From positions 1 through 20,547 of the IMG/VR virus record IMGVR_UViG_3300046462_000833: a stretch of 20,547 bases of DNA; one strand, 5' to 3'. Within the stretch, counting starts at the first letter, position 1; every line of letters starts with the position of its first letter. The position numbers were made by a program, and so were the translations under genes. A model generated the notes under the pieces. It was given only the letters and a program-made list of their open reading frames with translations. It was not told where the DNA came from and searched no databases. The stretch comes from a virus. Below, one piece after another: positions 1-8,044 of this stretch.

Positions 1-35
1 TTTTCGATGAAAAACACCACCGAATGGAGAACCGC

Positions 36-485
36 ATGGGCTTGAAAGAACAGATCACCGAAGACATGAAGGCCGCGATGCGCGCCAAAGAGACTGCGAA
101 ACTCGGCGCCATCCGCCTGATCACCGCAGCAATCAAGCAAAAAGAAGTCGATGAACGCATCGAGCTGGGCGACACCCACGTGCTGGCCATCATCGAAAAA
201 ATGATCAAGCAGCGCAAAGACTCCATCAGCCAGTTTGAAGCCGGCGGCCGTCAGGACCTGGCCGACATCGAGAAAGCGGAACTGCTTATCCTTTCGGCCT
301 ACATGCCGGCCGGCCTGACAGAAGCGGAAATCCAGGCTGAAGTAGCGGCAGCCGTCGCAGCCAGCGGCGCCGGCGGCCCCCAGGACATGGGCAAGGTCAT
401 GGCGATACTGAAACCCAAGCTTGCCGGCCGCGCCGACATGACGGCGGTTTCGGCGCTGGTGAAAGCCGCGCTGAGCAAAGCCTGA
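36..485 (+). CDS. yqeY: GatB/YqeY domain protein
   Basis: A protein of about 149 residues that matches the YqeY family, which is related to the C-terminal tail domain of the GatB amidotransferase subunit. The N-terminus (GLKEQITEDMKAAMRAKE), the central run around IEKMIKQRKDSISQFEAGGR and the tail with MGKVMAILKPKLAGRADM are typical. Its biochemical role is not settled; tRNA or amidotransferase interaction is inferred from the domain. I chose the ATG at 36 over the in-frame ATG at 24 because GGAGA (26-30) lies five bases before it and the family normally starts with M-x-LKEQI. It lies 44 bp before dnaG on the same strand. In betaproteobacteria this gene usually sits between rpsU and dnaG, so rpsU is expected just outside the left edge. 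The family call is firm and the function vague. Confidence 0.93.
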   Translation: MGLKEQITEDMKAAMRAKETAKLGAIRLITAAIKQKEVDERIELGDTHVLAIIEKMIKQRKDSISQFEAGGRQDLADIEKAELLILSAYMPAGLTEAEIQAEVAAAVAASGAGGPQDMGKVMAILKPKLAGRADMTAVSALVKAALSKA

Positions 486-529
486 TTGTCCGATAGCCTG
501 ATAAAAACGCCGCCTGCCGTCGAATCCGC

Positions 530-2326
530 GTGATTCCGCAATCCTTTATCCAGGACCTCCTCAACCGCGTCGACATCGTCGACGTGGTGGGCAAGTACGT
601 CCAGCTGAAAAAGGGCGGCGCGAACCTGATGGGCTTGTGCCCTTTCCACAACGAGAAATCGCCCAGCTTCACGGTCAGCCCGACCAAGCAGTTTTACCAT
701 TGCTTCGGTTGCGGCGCGCATGGCACGGCGATCGGTTTCCTGATCGAATACTCGGGCCTCGGTTTTGTCGAGGCGGTGAAAGACCTGGCGCAAGGCGTCG
801 GCATGACGGTGCCGGACAACGACGACAAGATCCCGCCGGCGCAACGCGCCGAATACCAGGCCAAGAGCATGGCCCTGTCGGATGCGATGAGCGCCGCCTG
901 TGATTTTTACCGGCAGCACCTGCGCAGCGCGCCAAATGCCGTCGACTACCTGAAACGCCGCGGCCTGACCGGCGAAGTGGCGGCAAAGTTCGGGTTAGGT
1001 TATTCACCCGACAACTGGGACAGCCTGCGCCAGGTGTTTCCCGACTATGAAGCCACCGCCCTGGTCGAATCCGGCCTGGTGATCGACCGCACGGATGAGG
1101 AAGGCAACAACCGCAAGCGCTACGACCGCTTCCGTGACCGCATCATGTTTCCCATACGCAATACCAAGGGCCAAGTCATCGGTTTCGGCGGCCGCGTGCT
1201 GGACAGCGGCGAGCCGAAGTACTTGAATTCACCGGAAACACCCCTATTTCAGAAGGGTAGCGAGCTGTATGGCCTGTTCGAGGCGCGCCAGGCGATCCGC
1301 GATGCGGGTTACGTGCTGGTGACCGAAGGTTATATGGACGTGGTGGCGTTGGCGCAACTCGGATTCCCGCAAGCGGTAGCCACGCTGGGAACCGCCTGTA
1401 CGCCGACCCATGTGCATAAATTGCTGCGCCAGACCGACCATGTCGTCTTCAGTTTCGACGGCGACCGCGCCGGCCGCAAAGCTGCGCGGCGCGCGCTGGA
1501 CGCCTGCCTGCCGCATGCGACCGACAACAAGGTCATCAAATTCCTGTTCCTGCCGCAGGAACATGACCCAGACAGCTTTGTGCGGGAAATGGGAGCGGAA
1601 GCGTTTGAGCGCCAGATCCACGACGCCATGCCGTTATCGCAATTTTTACTGAACGAAGTCACGGCCGAAGCCGATTTGAGCACATCCGAAGGACGCGCGC
1701 GGGCGCAATACGATGCCAAACCGCTATTGCAGCTGATGCCGCCGTCGTCGTTGCGGCTGCAAATCGTGCGCGGCCTGGCGCAGCTGACGCAATCGACGCC
1801 GAACGAAATCGAATCCTTGTTTGAACTGGCCAAGCCGATAGCCAGCGCGCGCCGCGCACCGCCGCGCGGCAACCGGCCGGCGCCGGTCGGGCTGGAGCGG
1901 CAAATCATCCGTTTGCTGGTCGCCCATCCGGCGTTCGCGTCGGAACTGGACGATGCCGCGCTGGACGCCGTGGCGCATTTCGCGCCAGACCGGGCAGAAA
2001 TGCTGGCGCGCCTGATCACCGCCAGCCATGCGATGGGCGAACAAGCCAATTTTGCGACATTGGCCGAGCATCTGCGGGAAGGCGGCGAGGATTTTGAATC
2101 GCTGATTGCCGAAATTGCAGCAGAATCGGAATCCGAAACGGAAGCGGCGCGATTAGAACTGGCGGGTGCAATTCGCCAGACTAAAATGAAGATATTGAAA
2201 GAAGAACTGGACCAGCTGGCGGCAACCGGGCTTGGCAATGACGATGCGCGCAACCGCTACCGGGAATTGATGCAAAAACAGGAACAGTTGCGGCGCGAAG
2301 CCGAGGCCGAAATGAATTTACGCTAG
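530..2326 (+). CDS. dnaG: DNA primase DnaG
   Basis: This enzyme makes RNA primers at the replication fork together with the DnaB helicase. The 598-residue length is normal for the family. An N-terminal CHC2 zinc-binding domain shows C37-x2-H40-x17-C58-x2-C61. The TOPRIM catalytic core carries EGYMD (E266 to D270) and FDGDRAG (D310, D312), the metal-binding acidic residues. The C-terminal third is less conserved and is the helicase-binding region. The start is GTG at 530, directly giving the family-typical MIPQSFIQDLLNRVDIVDVV; no better upstream start fits. It is followed by a gap of about 350 bp that contains the rpoD promoter. A long minus-strand ORF inside the gene is a codon-bias shadow. 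Very secure. Confidence 0.98.
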   Translation: MIPQSFIQDLLNRVDIVDVVGKYVQLKKGGANLMGLCPFHNEKSPSFTVSPTKQFYHCFGCGAHGTAIGFLIEYSGLGFVEAVKDLAQGVGMTVPDNDDKIPPAQRAEYQAKSMALSDAMSAACDFYRQHLRSAPNAVDYLKRRGLTGEVAAKFGLGYSPDNWDSLRQVFPDYEATALVESGLVIDRTDEEGNNRKRYDRFRDRIMFPIRNTKGQVIGFGGRVLDSGEPKYLNSPETPLFQKGSELYGLFEARQAIRDAGYVLVTEGYMDVVALAQLGFPQAVATLGTACTPTHVHKLLRQTDHVVFSFDGDRAGRKAARRALDACLPHATDNKVIKFLFLPQEHDPDSFVREMGAEAFERQIHDAMPLSQFLLNEVTAEADLSTSEGRARAQYDAKPLLQLMPPSSLRLQIVRGLAQLTQSTPNEIESLFELAKPIASARRAPPRGNRPAPVGLERQIIRLLVAHPAFASELDDAALDAVAHFAPDRAEMLARLITASHAMGEQANFATLAEHLREGGEDFESLIAEIAAESESETEAARLELAGAIRQTKMKILKEELDQLAATGLGNDDARNRYRELMQKQEQLRREAEAEMNLR

Positions 2327-2396
2327 AAAATTGCTTGAAATATGGTCAAGCCGACCTAAAACACGTAAATCGGACTGCGCAGGAAGGCCGTCCGCA

Positions 2397-2426
2397 TTGG
2401 AGGAAAGGCCCTCCATATGCTATAAT
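2397..2426 (+). promoter_or_regulatory. Sigma-70 promoter for rpoD
   Basis: A consensus -10 box TATAAT (2421-2426) is preceded at 18 bp by TTGGAG (2397-2402), a fair -35 box. It lies in the dnaG-rpoD gap and points at rpoD. It would give rpoD its own transcript in addition to read-through from dnaG. The predicted start near 2433 leaves a leader of about 240 nt. No heat-shock promoter could be assigned with confidence. Confidence 0.7.
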
Positions 2427-2438
2427 TAAAGGCTTTAG

Positions 2439-2476
2439 ATTCAACACCTTAGGCTTAGCCGAATTGGGCGTTGAAT
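2439..2476 (+). promoter_or_regulatory. Stem-loop at start of rpoD leader
   Basis: ATTCAAC (2439-2445) is complementary to GTTGAAT (2470-2476), with a near match extending inward (ACC against GGC) and a small inner GGCT/AGCC pairing. This hairpin would form at the very 5' end of the rpoD leader RNA. No T-tract follows, so it is not an intrinsic terminator. It could stabilise the mRNA or be regulatory, but its role is unknown. Confidence 0.4.
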
Positions 2477-2516
2477 TGATAGTAGCACCAGATTGATTTA
2501 GACGGGCAGGAACGTA

Positions 2517-2570
2517 GTGAAGAAAGCAGCAAAGGCAACAGCAGCAGCAAGAGAACAGGCGCTCAATTGA
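2517..2570 (+). CDS. Possible 17-codon upstream ORF in rpoD leader
   Basis: A GTG at 2517 has AGGA (2508-2511) five bases upstream and opens a short frame to TGA at 2568-2570. It would encode MKKAAKATAAAREQALN. The composition, rich in Lys and Ala, resembles the N-terminal extension of RpoD itself, but the frame differs from rpoD and closes about 100 bp before it. It may be a leader peptide that tunes rpoD translation, or a relic of an older, longer rpoD N-terminus lost by a frameshift. It could also be chance. There is no evidence of expression beyond the good ribosome binding site. Confidence 0.35.
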   Translation: MKKAAKATAAAREQALN

Positions 2571-2673
2571 TTCTGTCAGCGGTTTAGGCTTATCAAAATT
2601 CAAACGGACAGAGTAAAGGCAGCTGCGGCGCGCAAATCAGTGTAACCAATTGGTATTTGAGGTATTTGATTCC

Positions 2674-5154
2674 ATGGCGAATGCAATGAAGAGACCAGCA
2701 AAATCCCTGACACTTTCCGTTAAAAAGCCGGCTGCGGCCAAGGCCAAAGTAAGCACCTCTTCCTCAAGCTCGAAGTCCCCCGTTAAAAAAACGGCTGCTT
2801 CATCCAAAACGCCGGCGAAGCCCGTTAGCAAGAAAGTAGTTTCTAAAGCAACTGCAACGACCACGAAAGCATCAAGAACTGTTGCAAAACCAGTATCTGT
2901 GAAATCGAAAGCCCCTGTGACAAACAAGAAACCACAACTCAAAGTCGTCAAATCATCCAAAAATGCGGCACCGGCTCCAGTCAAGGCCGACGTCAGCGTG
3001 ATGATTGGATCAGGCGTAAGTCAAACCACGGATGCCGCTACCCTGGCGGCGATTGATACTTCCGGCTATATCTTGCCGTCGGTGAAGGTGCCAGGACGTC
3101 GTGGTCGCAAGCCAAAAGAATTCCAGCCGGAAAACGACGAAGTCGCGGCGCTCAATGCTGTCGAACGCGCTGAACTGAAAGCGGTCGACAAGGCCAAGGC
3201 GAAAGACCGCAAGGCCAAGGAAAAGGCATTGCTGAAAGACGCCTTCTCGTCCGATACCGAAGCGAGCGAAGAAGAACTCGAAGCACGCCGTCAAAAGCTC
3301 AAGACCCTGATCAAAATGGGCAAGGAGCGCGGCTTCCTGACCTTCTCCGAAATCAACGATCACCTGCCTGAAAACATTATCGATCCGGAAGCCATCGAAG
3401 GCATCATCGGTACTTTCAGCGACATGGGGATTGCCGTCTACGAACAGGCGCCGGACGCGGAAACGCTGCTGCTGTCGGACAACGTCGCCACCGTCGCCAG
3501 CGACGACGACGCAGAAGCCGCGGCCGAAGCCGCGCTGTCCACCGTCGATTCCGATTTCGGCCGCACTACCGACCCGGTCCGCATGTACATGCGTGAAATG
3601 GGTTCGGTCGAACTGCTGACGCGCGAAGGCGAAATCGAAATCGCCAAGCGTATCGAAGACGGCCTGAAAGACATGATCCAGGCAATTTCCGCCTGCCCGA
3701 CCACCATCGCCGAGATCTTGCTGGCCGCCGACAAGATCGGCAAGGACGAAATCAAGATCGACGAAATCGTCGATGGCCTGGTTGATCCCAACCAGACCGA
3801 CGAAGCCGCCACCGCCAGCGCCGCAGCAACTGCTGCCGACGACGACAGCGAAGAAGACGAAGAAGAGGAAGAAGAAGATGCGGAAGAAGACGACGCCAGC
3901 TCGACCTCGGGCGCGGCCGGCTTCTCGGCGGAACAGCTTGAACAGCTGAAGCGCGATGCGCTCGGCAAGTTCGAGACCATCTCGACCCAGTTCGACAAGA
4001 TGCGCAAGGCTTTCGAAAAGGAAGGCTACAACTCGAAACCCTACGTCAAGGCGCAAGAGATCATCTCGAACGAATTGCTGGGAATCCGCTTCACCGCCAA
4101 GGTCGTCGAGAAATTGTGCGACACCCTGCGTGGCCAGGTCGATGAAGTGCGCCAGATCGAACGCCAGATCCTTGACGTCGCGGTGAACAAGTGCGGCATG
4201 CCGCGCCCGCATTTCATCAAGGTTTTCCCAGGCAACGAAACCAACCTCGACTGGGTCGACGGCGAAGTCAGCGGCAACCACGCCTACAGCACCGTGCTCA
4301 GCCGTAACGTGCCTGCAGTGAAAGAGCTGCAGCAGCGCCTGATCGACTTGCAGGCGCGCGTCGTGCTGCCGTTGCCAGACCTGCGCGGCATCAACAAGAA
4401 GATGGGCGCGGGCGAGAAAAAAGCCCGCATGGCCAAGCGCGAAATGACCGAAGCCAACTTGCGGCTAGTGATCTCGATCGCGAAAAAATACACCAACCGC
4501 GGCTTGCAATTCCTGGACCTGATCCAGGAAGGCAACATCGGCCTGATGAAAGCCGTCGACAAGTTCGAATACCGCCGCGGCTACAAATTCTCGACCTACG
4601 CGACATGGTGGATCCGCCAGGCCATCACCCGTTCGATCGCCGACCAGGCGCGCACCATCCGTATCCCGGTGCACATGATCGAAACGATCAACAAGATGAA
4701 CCGCATCTCGCGCCAGATCCTGCAGGAAACCGGCGCCGAGCCGGATCCGGCAACGCTCGCGATCAAGATGGAAATGCCGGAAGATAAGATCCGCAAGATC
4801 ATGAAGATCGCGAAAGAGCCGATTTCGATGGAAACACCGATAGGCGACGACGACGATTCGCACCTGGGCGATTTCATCGAGGACAACAACACCCTGGCCC
4901 CGGCCGACGCTGCCTTGCATGCATCGATGCGCGGCGTGGTGAAGGACATCCTGGACTCGCTGACTCCGCGCGAAGCGAAGGTATTGCGGATGCGTTTCGG
5001 CATCGAAATGTCGACCGACCACACCCTGGAAGAAGTCGGCAAGCAGTTTGACGTGACGCGTGAGCGGATCCGCCAGATAGAAGCGAAAGCGCTGCGCAAG
5101 CTGCGCCACCCTTCCCGCTCCGACAAGCTGAAGAGCTTCCTCGAAGGTAATTAA
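2674..5154 (+). CDS. rpoD: RNA polymerase primary sigma factor RpoD (sigma-70)
   Basis: The housekeeping sigma factor directs RNA polymerase to standard promoters. The first 150 or so residues are a Lys/Ala/Ser-rich extension of the betaproteobacterial kind. Next comes region 1.1 ([20 protein letters not shown]), region 1.2 ([21 protein letters not shown]) and a non-conserved region with a very acidic stretch near residues 389-408. Region 2 begins near residue 592 ([22 protein letters not shown], then the [11 protein letters not shown] element that melts and reads the -10 box). Region 4 has the helix-turn-helix ([20 protein letters not shown], near residues 793-812) that reads the -35 box. 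About 826 residues is long for the family because of the extension and acidic insert. The ATG at 2674 is preferred over an in-frame TTG at 2650; GAGG lies at 2659-2662. An ATG at 2686 is also possible. Confidence 0.97.
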   Translation: MANAMKRPAKSLTLSVKKPAAAKAKVSTSSSSSKSPVKKTAASSKTPAKPVSKKVVSKATATTTKASRTVAKPVSVKSKAPVTNKKPQLKVVKSSKNAAPAPVKADVSVMIGSGVSQTTDAATLAAIDTSGYILPSVKVPGRRGRKPKEFQPENDEVAALNAVERAELKAVDKAKAKDRKAKEKALLKDAFSSDTEASEEELEARRQKLKTLIKMGKERGFLTFSEINDHLPENIIDPEAIEGIIGTFSDMGIAVYEQAPDAETLLLSDNVATVASDDDAEAAAEAALSTVDSDFGRTTDPVRMYMREMGSVELLTREGEIEIAKRIEDGLKDMIQAISACPTTIAEILLAADKIGKDEIKIDEIVDGLVDPNQTDEAATASAAATAADDDSEEDEEEEEEDAEEDDASSTSGAAGFSAEQLEQLKRDALGKFETISTQFDKMRKAFEKEGYNSKPYVKAQEIISNELLGIRFTAKVVEKLCDTLRGQVDEVRQIERQILDVAVNKCGMPRPHFIKVFPGNETNLDWVDGEVSGNHAYSTVLSRNVPAVKELQQRLIDLQARVVLPLPDLRGINKKMGAGEKKARMAKREMTEANLRLVISIAKKYTNRGLQFLDLIQEGNIGLMKAVDKFEYRRGYKFSTYATWWIRQAITRSIADQARTIRIPVHMIETINKMNRISRQILQETGAEPDPATLAIKMEMPEDKIRKIMKIAKEPISMETPIGDDDDSHLGDFIEDNNTLAPADAALHASMRGVVKDILDSLTPREAKVLRMRFGIEMSTDHTLEEVGKQFDVTRERIRQIEAKALRKLRHPSRSDKLKSFLEGN

Positions 5155-5161
5155 GATTATT

Positions 5162-5196
5162 CGTGAATCATTCGCTGTTTTTTTGAATGATTCACG
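5162..5196. repeat. Perfect 12-bp inverted repeat just after rpoD
   Basis: CGTGAATCATTC (5162-5173) and GAATGATTCACG (5185-5196) are perfect reverse complements around an 11-base loop that contains seven Ts. An imperfect extension (ATTAT against ATAAT) lengthens the stem. It starts seven bases after the rpoD stop. The T-run sits inside the loop and not after the stem, so a classical intrinsic terminator is not evident. It may protect the 3' end of the rpoD mRNA or weaken read-through into the tRNA. Confidence 0.55.
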
Positions 5197-5204
5197 ATAA
5201 TTCC

Positions 5205-5235
5205 TTTACCTTTCGCCCACGTATTTTTCTATAAT
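5205..5235 (+). promoter_or_regulatory. Promoter for the tRNA gene
   Basis: A perfect -10 box TATAAT lies at 5230-5235. The best -35 candidate is TTTACC (5205-5210) with a long 19-bp spacer, so the -35 is weak. It lies between the rpoD 3' hairpin and the tRNA and would start RNA near 5242, leaving an 80-nt precursor leader to be trimmed. Confidence 0.5.
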
Positions 5236-5321
5236 ACGGGATTGATTTTAAGATGCTGCAGTGCGGTTGAGCGGATATGCGCAAAGACCACGAGCACGAC
5301 GCTGCAGCGCCCTAAGGAATT

Positions 5322-5400
<79 letters not shown>

Positions 5401-5418
5401 GTAAGAAGTAGTACCAGA

Positions 5419-5448
5419 GCGCCTGCTAGTGATAGCAGGCGCTTTTTT
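5419..5448 (+). terminator. Intrinsic terminator after the tRNA
   Basis: A perfect 10-bp stem GCGCCTGCTA (5419-5428) / TAGCAGGCGC (5433-5442) with a GTGA tetraloop is followed directly by six Ts. It ends the tRNA transcript and any read-through from rpoD. Confidence 0.9.
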
Positions 5449-5532
5449 ATTTGCCCGTCACGCTCCGCAATTCTACGACTGCTCCGCAAAACTCAATTAC
5501 CTGTGCGCCATCTGCTTAGTCACGCTGGCATC

Positions 5533-5569
5533 AAAAAAGCCCAATCGTTTAACGATGTGGGCTTTTTTT
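5533..5569. terminator. Bidirectional terminator between tRNA and mod
   Basis: AAAAAAGCCCA (5533-5543) pairs with TGGGCTTTTTT (from 5558), with a further inner stem ATCGTT (5544-5549) / AACGAT (5551-5556) and a one-base loop; G5557 is bulged. The T-run on one side and A-run on the other allow it to stop transcripts arriving from both strands. That fits its place between the plus-strand tRNA unit and the minus-strand res-mod operon. Confidence 0.85.
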
Positions 5570-5576
5570 ATACTTG

Positions 5577-5698
5577 TGACCCGTCCTGAAATAAGTTGAC
5601 ACTTTTCCGATGAAGAAAGGAAGTGTCATATGGAGCAAGGGACTAAGCGTCGTCCTATGGCGCCACTTCGGTGGCCGCCAAGTCCCCGCGAAGGATGA
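5577..5698 (+). mobile_element. Probable left-end remnant of an insertion sequence
   Basis: The stretch begins TGACCCGTCCTGAAATAAG, which looks like the terminal inverted repeat of an IS3-type element. It is followed by the perfect short repeat TGACACTT (5597-5604) / AAGTGTCA (5621-5628), a ribosome binding site (AAGGAAG) and an ATG at 5630. The frame from this ATG starts MEQGTKRR, like the basic start of an OrfA, but stops after 22 codons at 5698. A hairpin with a TTCG loop (5659-5679) sits inside it. No transposase body or right end is visible. The IS assignment is from pattern memory and is uncertain. It lies against the 3' end of the res-mod operon and may mark how that operon arrived. 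Confidence 0.42.
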
Positions 5699-5704
5699 TG
5701 AGTA

Positions 5705-8044
5705 CTAACCAACGTTCACCGGAACCAAAGTCATAGTGTCGTTACCAAAGATGTCGATCACCTTGACCGCCACGGTATAGCGCCCAGGGTGAACGTAGCG
5801 GTGCGCCGCGGTAGTCAATTCGAGATCCCTGTTCTGCCGCGTGCGGAAGCTCTGCCATTCATTCTCGAAAATGTAACCCCCGGTCCAACGTTCTTCGAAC
5901 GCAGGTTGTCCACTTTGCATAGTATCGGTGCTAGGCCGTATACCACCCACGCCCATATCGGACGGCACCTTGATAATTTCCTTGCGACTCATATAGTCGA
6001 AATCCACCGCCCAGTAATCTACCCAGTCGGTCCAGAGTTTGGTGAGTTTCTCCTTCTTTACGATACCGTCCTTGTTCTTGCTCACCTTGTAGAGCTGGCC
6101 CTGATCGCACAGCACCTGACTTTTACCTTCCTTGAGTCCTGCAATGGCAGCATCGGCAGCGCCCTGCGTGTAATAGACAGAAAAATCCGTCAGCTCGATG
6201 CTAACGGTGAACTTATCCTTCTTGTTGTAACGTGGCGTTGCTTCAACAAAGCTAATGTCATGAAACACCACCTGACCTTTATCTACCGCCCGCTTATCGA
6301 ATACCTCGACGGGGATATACTTCGGTGAAAGATCAATCCCTTTGCTACGTGCTTCTTCTAACACAGCCGGAAATAACCCCATCTCAAACTCAAAGGCGAG
6401 CACGTCGACCCGTGAGGCCCCGCGTTTGCGGCACTCGGTGATAACCTCTTCAACAAACAAGCGCCCGATCGGTAGGTTAATGGGTCCAATGACGACCAGC
6501 CGACCGTTTCGGGTACCATGAAAGAAGCCGTCTTGCGCTTGCACGCCATCACTACCACCCAGCTCCGTGGCTTTGTATGCGCGAAGGATCAGCTCACGAA
6601 ATTCGTTTTCCTTCTGGGCGAGTGCTTGCGCCTTCTGTTTGCCAGAGAGTCGCCCGCCGACGTTCAGGTAAGCCTGCCGCTCATAGCGACCCAAGTTGAG
6701 CACCTCGAAGGCGCGGAAATCTTGCTCGGCTGCCTTCTTTTCACGCTGCACGCCAATCAGTCGTTTGCGCGTAGTGTGGATGCCAAATTTTCCTAGGTCG
6801 GTAGCAATCCATTTCCGACCCAGCTTCTCGGCCACTGCGGCCGTGGTACCGCTGCCGCAGAAGAAATCGGCAATAAGGTCGCCTTCTTGACTGGAAGCTT
6901 TGATGATGCGTTCTAGGAGAGCTTCGGGCTTTTGAGTCGGGTAATCCAGCCGTTCTTTTGCCATTTGATTCACAGGAAATATATCGTCCCAAATGTCGCC
7001 AACTCTCGTGCCCTCATTGCCATCGAAGAATCGTTTCACATAAGGCACACCGTTCTTCGAGAATATGATGAGGCCTTCTTTCATACCGTCGTCAATGCGC
7101 TCCTGGGACCAAATCCAATGTTTGCCAGGGGGCGGAGTAAGAAGCTTGTCGCCGAACTTCCGTGCAGGGCCAGCACCATTTTGAGTGAAATTATCAAGGT
7201 TGTACCGACGACCGGAGGCCTCGTCAACATGACGGTAATGGGAGTCTAGCAACCGTTCATCTTTATCGACAAACTGCGGATCGAACAAAGGCGAATCCGA
7301 GCGAGCGAAGATGAAGATGCTGTCCTTGATATTTGAAAAATGACCGGATTGTCCCTTGGGTGATCGAAGTTTTTTCCACGCTACTTCAGCGATGAAAGTG
7401 CCAAATACTTCATCCAGCGCAAGACGAATGAACGAGCTTACCCGCCAATCACAATGCACATAAATTGACCCATCCTTTGCTAGCAAATCTCGCATCAGAA
7501 TCAGCCGTTCGTAAATCATTGCGATGAATGAGTCCGTCCCGCGACCCCAAGTATCGCGGTAGGCAATCTGTTCCAACAAATTCGGTTCCTTGTGAAAGGT
7601 TTCACCGCCGATCTCGATATCCATGCTGAAATCGGCTCCCACGTCAAACGGCGGGTCAATATAGATAAGCTTCAGTCCTCCTGCGTCTTCGATCTGCTGC
7701 CGCAATGCCCCGGCTTTGAGTGAAGATAGGATTAGCTTGTTGTCGCCCCATATCAGCTTGTTGGTCCAGCCGCGCAACTGGCGGCCACGACTGTCGAACA
7801 GGTCTTCCTGCTTTTTTGTCTCGGTTCGCGGTTCATCGATATGTTCCAACGATTGAAAAGGCAGCACCGTGGTACACACATCGCGCGTCTTGCCATTCCA
7901 GACAAGTTCAACTTCGCTTTTATCCTCGAATAAAATAAAGCGATACTTCTCGGGCAGGGCCTTACCCTGTTGGAGCAGCATAACAAGATCACGCTGTTCG
8001 GCTTCGCTCAAGTCATAGGATTTTTTTTCTTGTCGTGACATCAT
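5705..8044 (-). CDS. mod: Type III-like DNA methyltransferase (Mod)
   Basis: This is the adenine/cytosine N-methyltransferase subunit of a Type III-like restriction system, which would set the recognition sequence and protect host DNA. Catalytic motif IV DPPF is at about residues 130-133. TQKP (about 370-373) precedes the AdoMet-binding motif FCGSGTT (about 395-401). The DPPF-before-GSG order is the beta class used by Type III Mod subunits. Roughly 780 residues is longer than classical Mod. The extra C-terminus ends in a PKD-like strand pattern (PGRYTVAVKVIDIFGND). Three start codons lie in tandem (TTG 8047, ATG 8044, ATG 8041). AGAGG just upstream supports either ATG, and 8044 overlaps the res stop as TGATG. 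It is the second gene of the operon, which is the reverse of the usual mod-res order. The specific target cannot be told. Confidence 0.92.
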   Translation of the reverse strand: MMSRQEKKSYDLSEAEQRDLVMLLQQGKALPEKYRFILFEDKSEVELVWNGKTRDVCTTVLPFQSLEHIDEPRTETKKQEDLFDSRGRQLRGWTNKLIWGDNKLILSSLKAGALRQQIEDAGGLKLIYIDPPFDVGADFSMDIEIGGETFHKEPNLLEQIAYRDTWGRGTDSFIAMIYERLILMRDLLAKDGSIYVHCDWRVSSFIRLALDEVFGTFIAEVAWKKLRSPKGQSGHFSNIKDSIFIFARSDSPLFDPQFVDKDERLLDSHYRHVDEASGRRYNLDNFTQNGAGPARKFGDKLLTPPPGKHWIWSQERIDDGMKEGLIIFSKNGVPYVKRFFDGNEGTRVGDIWDDIFPVNQMAKERLDYPTQKPEALLERIIKASSQEGDLIADFFCGSGTTAAVAEKLGRKWIATDLGKFGIHTTRKRLIGVQREKKAAEQDFRAFEVLNLGRYERQAYLNVGGRLSGKQKAQALAQKENEFRELILRAYKATELGGSDGVQAQDGFFHGTRNGRLVVIGPINLPIGRLFVEEVITECRKRGASRVDVLAFEFEMGLFPAVLEEARSKGIDLSPKYIPVEVFDKRAVDKGQVVFHDISFVEATPRYNKKDKFTVSIELTDFSVYYTQGAADAAIAGLKEGKSQVLCDQGQLYKVSKNKDGIVKKEKLTKLWTDWVDYWAVDFDYMSRKEIIKVPSDMGVGGIRPSTDTMQSGQPAFEERWTGGYIFENEWQSFRTRQNRDLELTTAAHRYVHPGRYTVAVKVIDIFGNDTMTLVPVNVG

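Noticed and set aside
1330-2253. Antisense open frame of 307 codons opposite dnaG
   Set aside because: A Ser/Ala/Arg-rich shadow of the primase gene with no domain.
3010-4281. Antisense open frame of 423 codons opposite rpoD
   Set aside because: It mirrors conserved sigma-70 codons, is compositionally odd (long Phe/Val runs opposite acidic codons), and has no family likeness.
5789-6328. Plus-strand open frame of 179 codons inside mod
   Set aside because: Fully inside the methyltransferase on the other strand; no likely start signal or family.
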